In this document: piece after piece, positions 24,778-32,665 of the stretch
Numbering within the stretch: the stretch's first letter is position 1
Layout of the letters: every line of letters begins with the position of its first letter
DNA from: Streptomyces sp. 3214.6
GTDB lineage: Bacteria > Actinomycetota > Actinomycetes > Streptomycetales > Streptomycetaceae
Assembly: GCF_900129855.1 (NCBI RefSeq)
Contig: NZ_LT670819.1
Span: forward strand, 5,394,001-5,458,000
Direction: 5' to 3'
DNA: 64,000 nucleotides
Translations under genes and position numbers: made by a program
Notes under the pieces: generated by a model
Seen by the model: the letters and a program-made list of their open reading frames with translations, nothing else
What the model was told of the DNA's origin: nothing
Databases searched by the model: none

Positions 24778-24810
24778 GGGAGAGGGGGCGGCCGTCGTGC
24801 CGCCTCTCCC
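24778..24810. terminator. Hairpin between small peptide gene and convergent MFS gene
   Basis: GGGAGAGG and CCTCTCCC arms with an inner GCGGC/GCCGC stem and one bulge flank a 6-nt loop. It lies between two convergent stop codons. Confidence 0.6.
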
Positions 24811-24834
24811 TGCTCCCCTTCCGCTTCCACGTGT

Positions 24835-26370
24835 TCAGTTCACCGACTCCGGTACGGCCTCGCGGGCCGGGACGTCGTGTTTCGGGGGCTTGGCCGTCAC
24901 CATCAGGCCCGCGACCAGGCCGGCCAGGAGCATGATGCCGGCGGCCCACCAGATGGCGACCGTGTAGCCGTGCACGGTGCCCACCGCCGCGACCTGCGCC
25001 CTGCGGGCGGGGCCCGTCAGATGGGCGGCGATGTAGGCGGTGCTGCTCGTGGTGGCGATCGTGTTGAGCAGGGCCGTGCCGATGGAGCCGCCGACCTGCT
25101 GGGCGGTGTTGACGGTGGCGGAGGTGACGCCGGCGTCGTGCGGGGCGACCCCGGCGGTGGCCGTGGAGAAGACCGGCATGAACGTCAGGCCCATGCCGAG
25201 GCCCATCAGGATCAGCGCGGGCAGGATCTCGGTGGCGTAGGACGAGTCCACCGTCATCCGGGTGAGGATCACCATGCCGCCGGAGGCGAGGAGCATGCCG
25301 GGGACCATCAGCATGCGCGGCGGCACGCGGTTCATCAGCCGGGCGGAGATCTGGGTGGAGCCGATGATGATCGCGAGGGTGAGGGGGAGGAAGGCGAGGC
25401 CGGTCCTCACGGGGGAGTAACTGAGGATGACCTGTAGGTAGTAGGTCATGAACAGGAACAGGCCGAACATGCCGATGACGGCCAGCCCCATGGTCAGGAA
25501 GCAGCCCGCGCGGTTGCGGTCCTTGACGATGTGGAGGGGGAGAAGGGGGCTCGGAGCCCTGGTCTGCCACCACACGAAGGCCGTGAGCAGGACCACTCCG
25601 ACCGCGAACAGGGACAGCACGAACGGGTCGCTCCAGCCGCGCGGCTCGGCCTCGCTGAAGCCGTAGACGATCGCGACGAGGCCGCCGCAGCCCAGCAGCA
25701 CACCGGGCACGTCGAGGCGGGCGCCCGGGTGGCCGGGACGGCTGTGCAGCAGGGCGGAGGCGCCGAACACGGCGACGATCGCGATGGGCACGTTGACGTA
25801 CAGGCACCAGCGCCAGTTCAGGTACTCGGTGAGCAGCCCGCCGACGATGAACCCGATCGCCGAGCCGCTGCCGGCCAGGGCGCCGTAGATGCCGAACGCC
25901 TTGCCGCGTTCCTTGGGGTCGGTGAACGTCGTCGTCAGCAGCGACAGCGCCGAGGGGGCGAGTAGGGCGGCGAAGGCGCCCTGGAGGGCGCGGGCGCCGA
26001 ACAGCATCCCGGGGCTGACGGCCGCGCCGCCGAGCGCCGAGGCGGCGGCGAAGCCGATCAGCCCGATGACGAAGGTGCGTTTGCGGCCCACGAGGTCGGC
26101 GATGCGGCCGCCGAGCAGCAGCAGGCCGCCGAAGGCGAGGGTGTAGGCGGTGATGACCCACTGGCGGGTGCCGTCGGACATGCCCAGGTCGCGCTGGGCG
26201 GAAGGGAGCGCGATGTTCACGATCGTCACGTCCAGGACGACCATCAGCTGGGCGAGCGCGATGATCACCAGACCCCACCAGCGGTGGGGGTCCGGCTGCT
26301 GCGGCTCCGGCTGCGACTCCGGTTCCGGGTCCGGTTCCGTCGAGGGTTCACCTGTATGGGTGCCACTCAT
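24835..26370 (-). CDS. MFS drug:H+ antiporter, 14-TM (DHA2) family
   Basis: 511 residues from the ATG at 26370. The cytoplasmic N-terminus is a Pro/Glu/Gln-rich repeat. Motif A GGRIADLVGRKRTF after TM2, and TM-rich organisation with about 14 segments (WWGLVIIALAQLMVVLDVTI, GSAIGFIVGGLLTEYLNWRW and others), are those of DHA2 exporters such as EmrB/QacA. The D-x-T-I-V-N-I-A-L-P motif in TM1 is present. A GTG at 26418, overlapping the stop of the upstream oxidoreductase, is an alternative start. The pair may form an operon, and the oxidoreductase carries a SoxR box, suggesting export of redox-active compounds. Confidence 0.88.
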   Translation of the reverse strand: MSGTHTGEPSTEPDPEPESQPEPQQPDPHRWWGLVIIALAQLMVVLDVTIVNIALPSAQRDLGMSDGTRQWVITAYTLAFGGLLLLGGRIADLVGRKRTFVIGLIGFAAASALGGAAVSPGMLFGARALQGAFAALLAPSALSLLTTTFTDPKERGKAFGIYGALAGSGSAIGFIVGGLLTEYLNWRWCLYVNVPIAIVAVFGASALLHSRPGHPGARLDVPGVLLGCGGLVAIVYGFSEAEPRGWSDPFVLSLFAVGVVLLTAFVWWQTRAPSPLLPLHIVKDRNRAGCFLTMGLAVIGMFGLFLFMTYYLQVILSYSPVRTGLAFLPLTLAIIIGSTQISARLMNRVPPRMLMVPGMLLASGGMVILTRMTVDSSYATEILPALILMGLGMGLTFMPVFSTATAGVAPHDAGVTSATVNTAQQVGGSIGTALLNTIATTSSTAYIAAHLTGPARRAQVAAVGTVHGYTVAIWWAAGIMLLAGLVAGLMVTAKPPKHDVPAREAVPESVN

Positions 26371-26382
26371 CAGCCCAGAAGA

Positions 26383-26395
26383 CCACGAATCGTGG
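26383..26395. promoter_or_regulatory. Perfect 13-bp palindrome before the MFS start
   Basis: CCACGA-A-TCGTGG lies 13 bp upstream of the MFS ATG. It could be an operator for a TetR- or MarR-type repressor, but no such gene is adjacent. Confidence 0.4.
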
Positions 26396-26414
26396 CGTAA
26401 TGCATCCCCCGTGG

Positions 26415-27398
26415 TCACGGCATCAGCACCACCTTCCCGGTGGTTCCGCGGGTTTCCAGGGCGCGGTGTGCGGCGGCCGCCTCGGCGAGCGGGAACGTCT
26501 GCACGGCCGGGGTGAGCCTCCCTGCGGCGGCTTCGGCGAGGGCGCGCACTTCGAGGGCGCGGAGACCGCCGGCCTTCTCGATCATCACGGGCCCGAGGAC
26601 CGACCGGGAGACGCCCTCGACGAAGTGGCCCTTTCCGTCGCGGATGCCCTCCGCCGACCAGCCGAAGACGAGGTGGGCGCCCGGGGGAGCGTCGGGGCCG
26701 AGGAGGGCGACGGCCTCGCGGGCGGCCTCCCCGCCCACCCCGTCGAAGACGACCGTGGCGGCCCGGCCGCCCAGGTGGGCTCGGACCCCGGCGGGCCAGG
26801 TGGTGTCCGTGTAGTCGACGGCAAGGTCGGCGCCGTTGCCCGCGACCTGGGCTGTCTTGCGGGGTCCCCCGGCCAGTCCGACGACGGTCGCGCCCGCGTT
26901 CTTCGCGTACTGCACGAGGAGCGTGCCGATGCCGCCGGCGGCTGCGGGCACCACGGCGACGGAGTCGGGTCCGAGGTCGGCGAACTGCAGGATCCCCAGC
27001 GCGGTCCGGCCCGTGCCGATCATCGCGACGGCCTGGGCGGCGTCCAGGTTCGCCGGGATCTCGTGCAGGCGGTCGACGTCGGTGACGGCGAGCTCCGCGT
27101 ACCCTCCGGGCGCGAAGCCGAGATGGGCGACGACACGCTTGCCGAGCCAGGTGCCGGGCGCTCCCTCACCGAGCGCCTCTACGACGCCGGCGACCTCGCG
27201 GCCGGGGATCGTGGGCAGCGTCGTCGGCACGGGGGCGGGGCCGCCCCGCATGCCCTCGCGCAGGGCGGTGTCCAGGAGATGGACGCCTGCGGCCTCGACG
27301 GCGACCCGGACCTGGCCGGGTCCGGGCACGGGGTCGTCGACCTCCTCCAGGAGAAGGTTCTCGGCGGGGCCGAAGGCGTGGAGGCGGATGGCGTACAT
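26415..27398 (-). CDS. Zinc-type/quinone oxidoreductase (MDR family)
   Basis: 327 residues from an ATG at 27398 with GGGGGG upstream. GroES-like N-terminal domain (AVEAAGVHLLDTALREGMRG, PGREVAGVVEALGEG) and Rossmann domain (VAVVPAAAGGIGTLLVQYAK, AGATVVGLAGG) are those of NADPH-dependent quinone oxidoreductases. Zinc ligands of alcohol dehydrogenases are lacking. The position and the upstream SoxR box match S. coelicolor SCO4266, a known SoxR target induced by redox-cycling compounds such as actinorhodin. Confidence 0.9.
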   Translation of the reverse strand: MYAIRLHAFGPAENLLLEEVDDPVPGPGQVRVAVEAAGVHLLDTALREGMRGGPAPVPTTLPTIPGREVAGVVEALGEGAPGTWLGKRVVAHLGFAPGGYAELAVTDVDRLHEIPANLDAAQAVAMIGTGRTALGILQFADLGPDSVAVVPAAAGGIGTLLVQYAKNAGATVVGLAGGPRKTAQVAGNGADLAVDYTDTTWPAGVRAHLGGRAATVVFDGVGGEAAREAVALLGPDAPPGAHLVFGWSAEGIRDGKGHFVEGVSRSVLGPVMIEKAGGLRALEVRALAEAAAGRLTPAVQTFPLAEAAAAHRALETRGTTGKVVLMP

Positions 27399-27410
27399 GC
27401 GGGTCCCCCC

Positions 27411-27478
27411 GTGGGTGTCGTGGGAGTCGTGGGCGTGGGCGTGGGCGTGGGCGTGGGTGGTGGGTGGTGGGTGGTGGT
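27411..27478 (-). repeat. G-rich minisatellite in the oxidoreductase leader
   Basis: On the plus strand a hexamer GTGGGC is repeated four times (27429-27452), then GTGGGT and two 7-bp GGTGGGT units. In the minus-strand transcript this is a CCCACG-rich leader between the SoxR box and the start codon. The G-rich strand could form a quadruplex. Confidence 0.85.
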
Positions 27479-27499
27479 CGGAGTGGCTCCAGCCTTCAA

Positions 27500-27521
27500 C
27501 CTCAAGGTTGGTTGAGGTCAA
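27500..27521 (-). promoter_or_regulatory. SoxR box
   Basis: CCTCAA-N6-TTGAGG (27500-27517) is the 18-bp dyad used by SoxR in Streptomyces. A -35-like TTGACC (27521-27516) overlaps it, and AAGGCT lies 19 bp further, the long spacing typical of MerR-family promoters. The -10 is weak. Confidence 0.75.
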
Positions 27522-27600
27522 GGGGGCAGGGGCAGGGGGCAGTGGGCAGGGGATGAGGGGCTGCGGGGGATTGTCAGTGGTGGGGTGCAGCATGGGGGAC

Positions 27601-28308
27601 ATGGCGAGGACAGGGGCCGGCAGGACCGGCGGGACGAGTGGGACGAGCGGGGCCGGGGCGGTGAAGGGTGCGCGGCGTCCCGAGCTGCGGCTGCCGGCGC
27701 TGGAGCCGTACGGGGGCGGCGAGCTGGAGCCCGAGGGGGACTACGACGGCGTGGAGTTCGGCGAGCTGGACCTCGCCGGGCAGGACGGCGCGGGCGCCCG
27801 CTTCATGGACTGCGCACTGAGAGGCTGCGCGCTGGACGAGACCCGGCTGCGGCACAGCCGGTTCCTCGACTCGGTCCTCACCGGCATAAGGGGTGTCGGC
27901 ACGGACCTGGCGGAGGCCACCCTGCGCGACGTCGAGCTGGTCGACGCCCGCCTGGGCGGCACCCAGTTGTACGGCGCCGTCCTGGAACGGGTCGTGATCC
28001 GCGGCGGCAAGATCGACTATCTGAACCTGCGGCAGGCGCGGTTGCGGGACGTCGTCTTCGAGGGCTGCGTCCTGGTCGAACCGGACTTCGGTGGCGCCCG
28101 CCTGGAGCGCGTCGAGTTCGTCGACTGCGCCCTGAAGGCGGCCGACTTCACCGCCGCGACCTTGACGGACGTGGACCTGCGCGGCGCCGCGGAACTGGGC
28201 CTCGCGGGCGGCGTGGACCGCCTGCGGGGCGCGGTGATCAGCCCATCCCAACTGCTGGACCTGGCACCGGTGTTGGCGGCGGAGCTGGGGATCAGAGTGG
28301 AGGGCTGA
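27601..28308 (+). CDS. Pentapeptide-repeat protein
   Basis: 235 residues from the second of two ATGs (27601, GGGGG 4 nt upstream). From about residue 45 to 200 the sequence consists of A(D/N)LXX-type pentapeptides in tandem (FGELDLAGQDGAGARFMDCA, TDLAEATLRDVELVDARLGG, LNLRQARLRDVVFEGCVLVE, CALKAADFTAATLTDVDLRG), which fold as a right-handed quadrilateral beta-helix. Some such proteins (MfpA, Qnr) mimic DNA and protect gyrase; whether this one does is unknown. It diverges from the SoxR-controlled oxidoreductase. Confidence 0.85.
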   Translation: MARTGAGRTGGTSGTSGAGAVKGARRPELRLPALEPYGGGELEPEGDYDGVEFGELDLAGQDGAGARFMDCALRGCALDETRLRHSRFLDSVLTGIRGVGTDLAEATLRDVELVDARLGGTQLYGAVLERVVIRGGKIDYLNLRQARLRDVVFEGCVLVEPDFGGARLERVEFVDCALKAADFTAATLTDVDLRGAAELGLAGGVDRLRGAVISPSQLLDLAPVLAAELGIRVEG

Positions 28309-28330
28309 GGGGGTCTTGGCGTAAGGCTGA

Positions 28331-28386
28331 AGGACTGCAGGACTGAAGGACTGAAGGACTGCAGGACTGCAGGACTGCAGGACTGC
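28331..28386 (+). repeat. 8-bp tandem array (7 copies) after the pentapeptide gene
   Basis: AGGACTGC or AGGACTGA is repeated seven times without interruption, 22 bp after the stop codon, with a partial eighth copy. No spacer structure is present, so it is a simple microsatellite. Confidence 0.9.
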
Positions 28387-28437
28387 AGGACTTCGGGGCT
28401 GCGGGACAGCGCGACTGGTCGGGTCGGCGGCCGGGGC

Positions 28438-28965
28438 CTACTTCAGGCGTGGGAAGCGTGCCTGCAGTGTCCAGATCGCCGGGTTCTCGCCCAGGTCCTC
28501 GTGCAGGTCGATCAGGTCGGCGAGGAGGTCGTGCAGGAAGTCGCGGGCCTCGCGGCGGAGTTCGGCGTGGGAGAAGGTGAGCGGGGGCTCCTCCGCCGGC
28601 ATCCAGTCCGCCTCGATGTCCACCCAGCCGAAGCGGCGCTCGAACAGCATGCGGTCGGTGGACTCGGTGAAGTCCAGTTCGGCGTACTGGGGGCGGGAGG
28701 CGCGGGAACCGGCAGGGTCCTGGTCGATCCCCTCGACGATGTCGCACAGCGCCCACGCGAAGTCCAGCACCGGCACCCATCCCCAGGCTGTGGACACCTC
28801 GCGGTCGGCCTTGGTGTCGGCGAGGTAGACGTCGCCGCAGAACAGGTCGTGGCGCAGGGCGTGGACGTCCGCGCGGCGGTAGTCCGTCTGCGGCGGGTCC
28901 GGGAAACGGTTGGAGAGGGCGTAGCCGATGTCGAGCACGTAGGCGATGGTGTCACGGCCCCGCAC
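28438..28965 (-). CDS. Conserved hypothetical protein
   Basis: 175 residues from a GTG at 28965. The protein is acidic and rich in aromatic residues (YVLDIGYALSNRFPDPP, VYLADTKADREVSTAWGWVP, FERRFGWVDIEADWMPAEEP, FLHDLLADLIDLHEDLGENP). No membrane segment, signal peptide or known motif is seen. The helical C-terminus may mediate dimer formation. It has an actinobacterial codon pattern and is likely a real gene, but no function can be given. Confidence 0.65.
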   Translation of the reverse strand: MRGRDTIAYVLDIGYALSNRFPDPPQTDYRRADVHALRHDLFCGDVYLADTKADREVSTAWGWVPVLDFAWALCDIVEGIDQDPAGSRASRPQYAELDFTESTDRMLFERRFGWVDIEADWMPAEEPPLTFSHAELRREARDFLHDLLADLIDLHEDLGENPAIWTLQARFPRLK

Positions 28966-28970
28966 CCACC

Positions 28971-29018
28971 CGATGGCTCCGGTGCCCGATGGCTCCGGTG
29001 CCCGATGGCTCCGGTGCC
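28971..29018 (+). repeat. Three exact copies of a 16-bp unit
   Basis: CGATGGCTCCGGTGCC occurs three times head to tail between the start of the minus-strand hypothetical gene and the peptidase promoter. Each copy contains an ATG. Confidence 0.95.
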
Positions 29019-29069
29019 CGGCCCGACATTCCCCGCGCCCGACCCGGCCGTCCCCATAAGATCGCTGAC

Positions 29070-30512
29070 ATGTCCCGATCCGTACGCCTTGTACCGACCG
29101 CTGCGTTACTGGCCGTGGCCCTGACCCTGACCTTCGCCCTGACCGCGTGCGACGACGACGCGGACACGGAGGGCCCGTCCGGCGCCCCGGGCCTGAGCGA
29201 CCCGTACTTCCCGAAGGCGGGCAACGGCGGCTACGACGTCTCCCACTACGGCCTCACCCTCGCCTACACCCCCGACGGCAACCGCCTCGCCGGCACCGCC
29301 GCCATCACGGCCCGCGCGACGCAGGACCTCGCCGCCTTCGACCTGGACCTGGTGGGCATGGAAGTCGAGAAGGTGACCGTCGAGGGCGGCGCGGCCGAGT
29401 ACGAGCGGGACGGCGAGGAGCTGACCGTCCGCCCGGCCGACGCCCTCGCCGAGGGCGAGACCTTCCAGGTCCAGGTCCGCTACTCCGGCAGCCCGCGCAC
29501 GATCACCGACCCGGACGGTTCGAAGGAGGGCTGGCTGCGCACCGCGGACGGTGCCCTCGCCCTCGGCGAACCGACGGGCTCCATGGCCTGGTTCCCCGGC
29601 AACCACCACCCCGCGGACAAGGCGTCGTACGACGTCACGGTGACCGTTCCGAAGGAGCTGACGGCCGTCTCCAACGGCGAGCTGAGGAGCGAGCGGACGA
29701 CGGCGGACGGCCGCCGGACCTTCGCCTGGCACACCGCGGAGCCGATGGCGAGCTATGTGGCGACCCTCGCGATCGGCCGCTACACCGTCACCCGCTCCAC
29801 CGTCCCCGGCTCCTCGCCGGAGGAGGACGAGCTCCCGGTGTACGTCGCGGTCGACCCGACGCAGACGGCCGCGAGCCGTAAGGTGCTCGCCCGGCTCCCC
29901 GAGGTCATGAAGTGGGCGCAGGACAGCTTCGGCCCGTACCCCTTCTCCTCCACCGGCGCGATCGTCGACCGCCCCGAGGACGTCGACTACGCCCTGGAGA
30001 CCCAGAACCGCCCCGTCTTCCCCGGCGCCCCCGCCATCGAGTTGCTCGTCCACGAGACCGCCCACCAGTGGTTCGGCGACTCCGTAACCCCGAAGAGCTG
30101 GCAGGACATGTGGCTCAACGAGGGTTTCGCGACCTACGCCGAGTGGCTGTGGACGGAGGAAGACGGCGGCGCCACGGCGGAGGAGACGTTCACGGAGCTG
30201 TACGACCACGGCGAGGACGACTACGAGAACCTGTGGGCCGTCCCGCCCGCGAAGCCCACGAGCGCGGCCCACATCTCCGACGAGGACACCGTCTACCAGC
30301 GCGGCGCGATGGTGATCCACCGCATCCGCCAGGCCGTCGACGACGACGACGTCTTCTACGACATCGTCCAGGGCTGGGCGGCCGCCCACCGTCACGGCAA
30401 CGCGGACACGGACGCGTTCACGGCCTACGTCGAAAAGGCGGCGCCGGACACGGACTTCGACGAGATCTGGACGGACTGGCTGTACGGGAAGGGCAAACCG
30501 GCCCGCCCGTGA
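29070..30512 (+). CDS. M1-family metallopeptidase lipoprotein
   Basis: 480 residues from the ATG at 29070. The signal peptide ends in the lipobox LTAC (about residue 27). The N-terminal beta-saddle domain (about 45-220) precedes a thermolysin-like catalytic domain with zinc motif HETAHQWFGD and the third ligand Glu in LNEGFATYAEWL, 18 residues on. The GAMEN substrate loop of classical aminopeptidases is replaced by ALETQNRP, as in many actinobacterial lipoprotein M1 enzymes. It probably trims peptides outside the cell. TAAGAT (29057-29062) seven bases before the ATG suggests a leaderless transcript. Confidence 0.9.
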   Translation: MSRSVRLVPTAALLAVALTLTFALTACDDDADTEGPSGAPGLSDPYFPKAGNGGYDVSHYGLTLAYTPDGNRLAGTAAITARATQDLAAFDLDLVGMEVEKVTVEGGAAEYERDGEELTVRPADALAEGETFQVQVRYSGSPRTITDPDGSKEGWLRTADGALALGEPTGSMAWFPGNHHPADKASYDVTVTVPKELTAVSNGELRSERTTADGRRTFAWHTAEPMASYVATLAIGRYTVTRSTVPGSSPEEDELPVYVAVDPTQTAASRKVLARLPEVMKWAQDSFGPYPFSSTGAIVDRPEDVDYALETQNRPVFPGAPAIELLVHETAHQWFGDSVTPKSWQDMWLNEGFATYAEWLWTEEDGGATAEETFTELYDHGEDDYENLWAVPPAKPTSAAHISDEDTVYQRGAMVIHRIRQAVDDDDVFYDIVQGWAAAHRHGNADTDAFTAYVEKAAPDTDFDEIWTDWLYGKGKPARP

Positions 30513-30531
30513 GGGAGGGGCACGACCCGGT

Positions 30532-30999
30532 TCACGGACGGGGGGCACCCGCCTCCCACGCGTCGAGCAGCCGGGCGAGATCGGGCGGCCATACCGGCTC
30601 CGCCCCCACCACGAGTTCCTCGCGCGTCCACCAGCGCCAGCCGAGTATGCCGTCCGTGGCGTGGGCGGTCGCGAGGTCGGAGCCGGTGGGTTCGCGGCGC
30701 GGCCCGGCGGTGACGAAGATGTGATCGTGCTGCCGGACGAGGATGCCGACGCGGGTGAACTCGTGCGCCCAGGTGCACAGCAGGGACCCGGGCTCCAGAT
30801 CCGTCCACCCGGTCTCCTCGCGCAGCTCACGCAGGGCGCCCTCGCGCGGTGACTCCCCTTCCTCCAACCCGCCCCCGGCCGGCGCCCAGTGGAAGCCGTC
30901 CTCGACGTTGTAGTACCGGAGGAGCAGAACGGCCCCGCCGGGATCGACGACGGCGACGCGTCCGGCACGACGGTCCTTGCTGAGCGGTTTGCGCAACAC
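30532..30999 (-). CDS. NUDIX hydrolase
   Basis: 155 residues from a GTG at 30999. The Nudix box GGGLEEGESPREGALRELREETGW matches GX5EX7REUXEEXGU exactly. The beta strand RVAVVDPGGAVLLLRYYNVE precedes it. It would hydrolyse a nucleoside diphosphate linked to another moiety. The reading frame continues upstream into a remnant of an acetyltransferase domain (30997-31085), and GNAT-NUDIX fusions exist in Streptomyces. The present gene is therefore probably the surviving half of a longer protein, now starting at the internal GTG. Confidence 0.82.
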   Translation of the reverse strand: MLRKPLSKDRRAGRVAVVDPGGAVLLLRYYNVEDGFHWAPAGGGLEEGESPREGALRELREETGWTDLEPGSLLCTWAHEFTRVGILVRQHDHIFVTAGPRREPTGSDLATAHATDGILGWRWWTREELVVGAEPVWPPDLARLLDAWEAGAPRP

Positions 31000-31085
31000 G
31001 GCGCAGGGCCGCCCGAGTTGGAGATCGGCGCGATGCCCGATGACCTCGTATCCGTGGGCGGTCCAGAAGGCGAGCCCCTTGTCGC
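30997..31085 (-). pseudogene. C-terminal remnant of a GNAT acetyltransferase domain
   Basis: In frame with the NUDIX gene, the codons before its GTG read DKGLAFWTAHGYEVIGHRAD and LQLGRPCAV, the typical last strand-helix of GNAT acetyltransferases, joined to LRKPLSK. The frame is closed by a TGA at 31089-31091, and the sequence switches to transposase homology at about 31080-31083. The N-terminal acetyl-CoA site is lost. Confidence 0.65.
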
Positions 31086-31207
31086 CTCATAGCGGACGGC
31101 GAGCTTGTCGTACCTCGTCGCCACCGCGAAGAATGGCCGCATCACGGCCTGCCGAAGAAGGGAGCTCAGACCTCGCAGTGCAGCTACCTGGACGTCACGC
31201 AGCTGGC
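31080..31207 (-). pseudogene. C-terminal fragment of an IS5-type transposase
   Basis: Minus-strand codons give LRQAVMRPFFAVATRYDKLA then VRYEAT, the C-terminal helix region of IS5-family DDE transposases, which normally continues to a few hydrophobic residues and a stop. Here it runs directly into the acetyltransferase remnant. The upstream part, back to 31207, is open but less recognisable. No terminal inverted repeat is visible. Confidence 0.65.
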
Positions 31208-31213
31208 TCCGGG

Positions 31214-32461
31214 CTACTGGTGCCGTGGGAGAGCCTGTGCCTTCTGCGCCGAAAGAGTCTTGTAGACGGTACCGGCGAGGTCGGGCAGCGTGTCCCCTTC
31301 GCCAACGGCGCTGTTGACAGCAATTGCGATGATCATGCCAGTCTTCGGGAAGTACATGTGCAGCACCCGGTTTCCAAAAGTGGCCCCCTCATAGGCCCAG
31401 ACCGTCCCGGCCACAGGATGGACGAACTTCACGACACCGAGCCCGAAACCGATGGGATCGTCGGCCGTGACGCTCTTGATGGGCTTACTCGTCTTCGCCG
31501 AGACCAGGGACTCCAGCTCGCGCTGCTGCGCTGAGGGCAGCAGTCGACCGCTGTACAGCGCCCTGTCCCAAGCCGTCATGTCTCTCAGTGAACTCACCAG
31601 GCCACCCGCCCCCTGCGCCCAGGACAGGCGGAGCCGAGGAAGTGACTTGTTGAGATGCTTCGGCAGGACGGAATGGGTGGAGTACGGCGTCGGCATGCGC
31701 GAGGCCGTGTCCGCAGGGCAGTCCGGGGGGAGGCAGGTGTCGTTCATTCCGAGAGGTTCGATGATGCGCTCGGCGAGCCGCTCATGGTAAGTATCGCGCG
31801 ACGCTCGTTCGACAATCATCTGCGCGAGGAGGTAGTTCGTATTCGAGTACTCGTACTTCGCGGGACCCAGTGGCAGGCCCTCCACATAGGACATCAGGCG
31901 CTCCAGCGTGAAGCGCGTGGAGGGATTGGCGTCGAAATCCTTCAGGAACGGATTCTGCTCGGTGTAGCTGGGGATGCCGCTGGTCATCGACAGCAGTTGC
32001 TTGATGGTGACATCGCGCCACGCCGGATACTGGGGAAGCCACTTTCCCAGCTTGTCCCGTATGGACAGCTTTCCTTCGGCCTCCAGTTGAAGCAGCAGCA
32101 CGGACGTGAACGCCTTGGTGTTGCTGCCTATCTGCCACAGCGCCTTGCTGCTCACCGGTCGACCACCGCCGTAGCGGGACGTCCCCGCATCGACCGAGAT
32201 ATCAGGTCGCTGATCGGCATAGGTCACCCGAAGGGAGACCGCTGAGAAATGATCCTTAGTGCCCTGAGCGTCCAGATATTTCTCGAGGTCACTTCGCAGT
32301 GACGCGGTGGCACTGCGAACGGATGGCTCCACCACTGCGTGCGCGACGGCCGGCCCACTTCCCGGCACCATCATCCCCGAAACAATCGCCGCGGTGAGCG
32401 TCGCCAGGGCCATGAGGCGTTTCCCTTGCTGGCCACCCCGCCGACGAAGCCTGTGCCTCAT
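31214..32461 (-). CDS. Secreted serine hydrolase, beta-lactamase/DD-peptidase fold
   Basis: 415 residues from an ATG at 32461. A signal peptide (basic RHRLRRRGGQQGKR, then LMALATLTAAIVSGMM) ends near AVAHA. The catalytic SxxK is GSNTKAF, the YxN is YSN in YEYSNTNYLL, and the third box is AYEGATFG in place of HTG/KTG. The family (PF00144) includes D-alanyl-D-alanine carboxypeptidases, class C-like beta-lactamases and esterases; the activity here is undetermined. Base composition is visibly less GC-rich than the core genes, and transposase fragments flank both sides, suggesting acquired DNA. Confidence 0.88.
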   Translation of the reverse strand: MRHRLRRRGGQQGKRLMALATLTAAIVSGMMVPGSGPAVAHAVVEPSVRSATASLRSDLEKYLDAQGTKDHFSAVSLRVTYADQRPDISVDAGTSRYGGGRPVSSKALWQIGSNTKAFTSVLLLQLEAEGKLSIRDKLGKWLPQYPAWRDVTIKQLLSMTSGIPSYTEQNPFLKDFDANPSTRFTLERLMSYVEGLPLGPAKYEYSNTNYLLAQMIVERASRDTYHERLAERIIEPLGMNDTCLPPDCPADTASRMPTPYSTHSVLPKHLNKSLPRLRLSWAQGAGGLVSSLRDMTAWDRALYSGRLLPSAQQRELESLVSAKTSKPIKSVTADDPIGFGLGVVKFVHPVAGTVWAYEGATFGNRVLHMYFPKTGMIIAIAVNSAVGEGDTLPDLAGTVYKTLSAQKAQALPRHQ

Positions 32462-32633
32462 TGTCGCTATTCCTCCACCGAATCGAACAGAATTGGGAAC
32501 GACGATCACGCTACGAAGTGGAGGCACGGCAGGTAATGGGGGTAACCCCCGCTTGGTAGTGGTGCTGACCCCCTGAGTGAGGCCAATTACAGCTTCGAAG
32601 GCAGCCATCTGTGTGCGGCTTAGGGCGTTTTCA

Positions 32634-32665
32634 GAAGTGGATCTTGATGTGTCAAGATCCACTTC
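32634..32665 (+). repeat. 14-bp perfect hairpin abutting the transposase start
   Basis: GAAGTGGATCTTGA and its exact inverse (32652-32665) flank a 4-nt loop, and the ATG follows with no gap. Such structures near IS ends can shield the transposase start from transcription arriving from outside. Confidence 0.85.

Noticed and set aside
30827..31145. A continuous minus-strand protein joining transposase and acetyltransferase remnants to NUDIX
   Set aside because: A TGA at 31089-31091 closes the NUDIX frame, and the transposase fragment is in a different frame.
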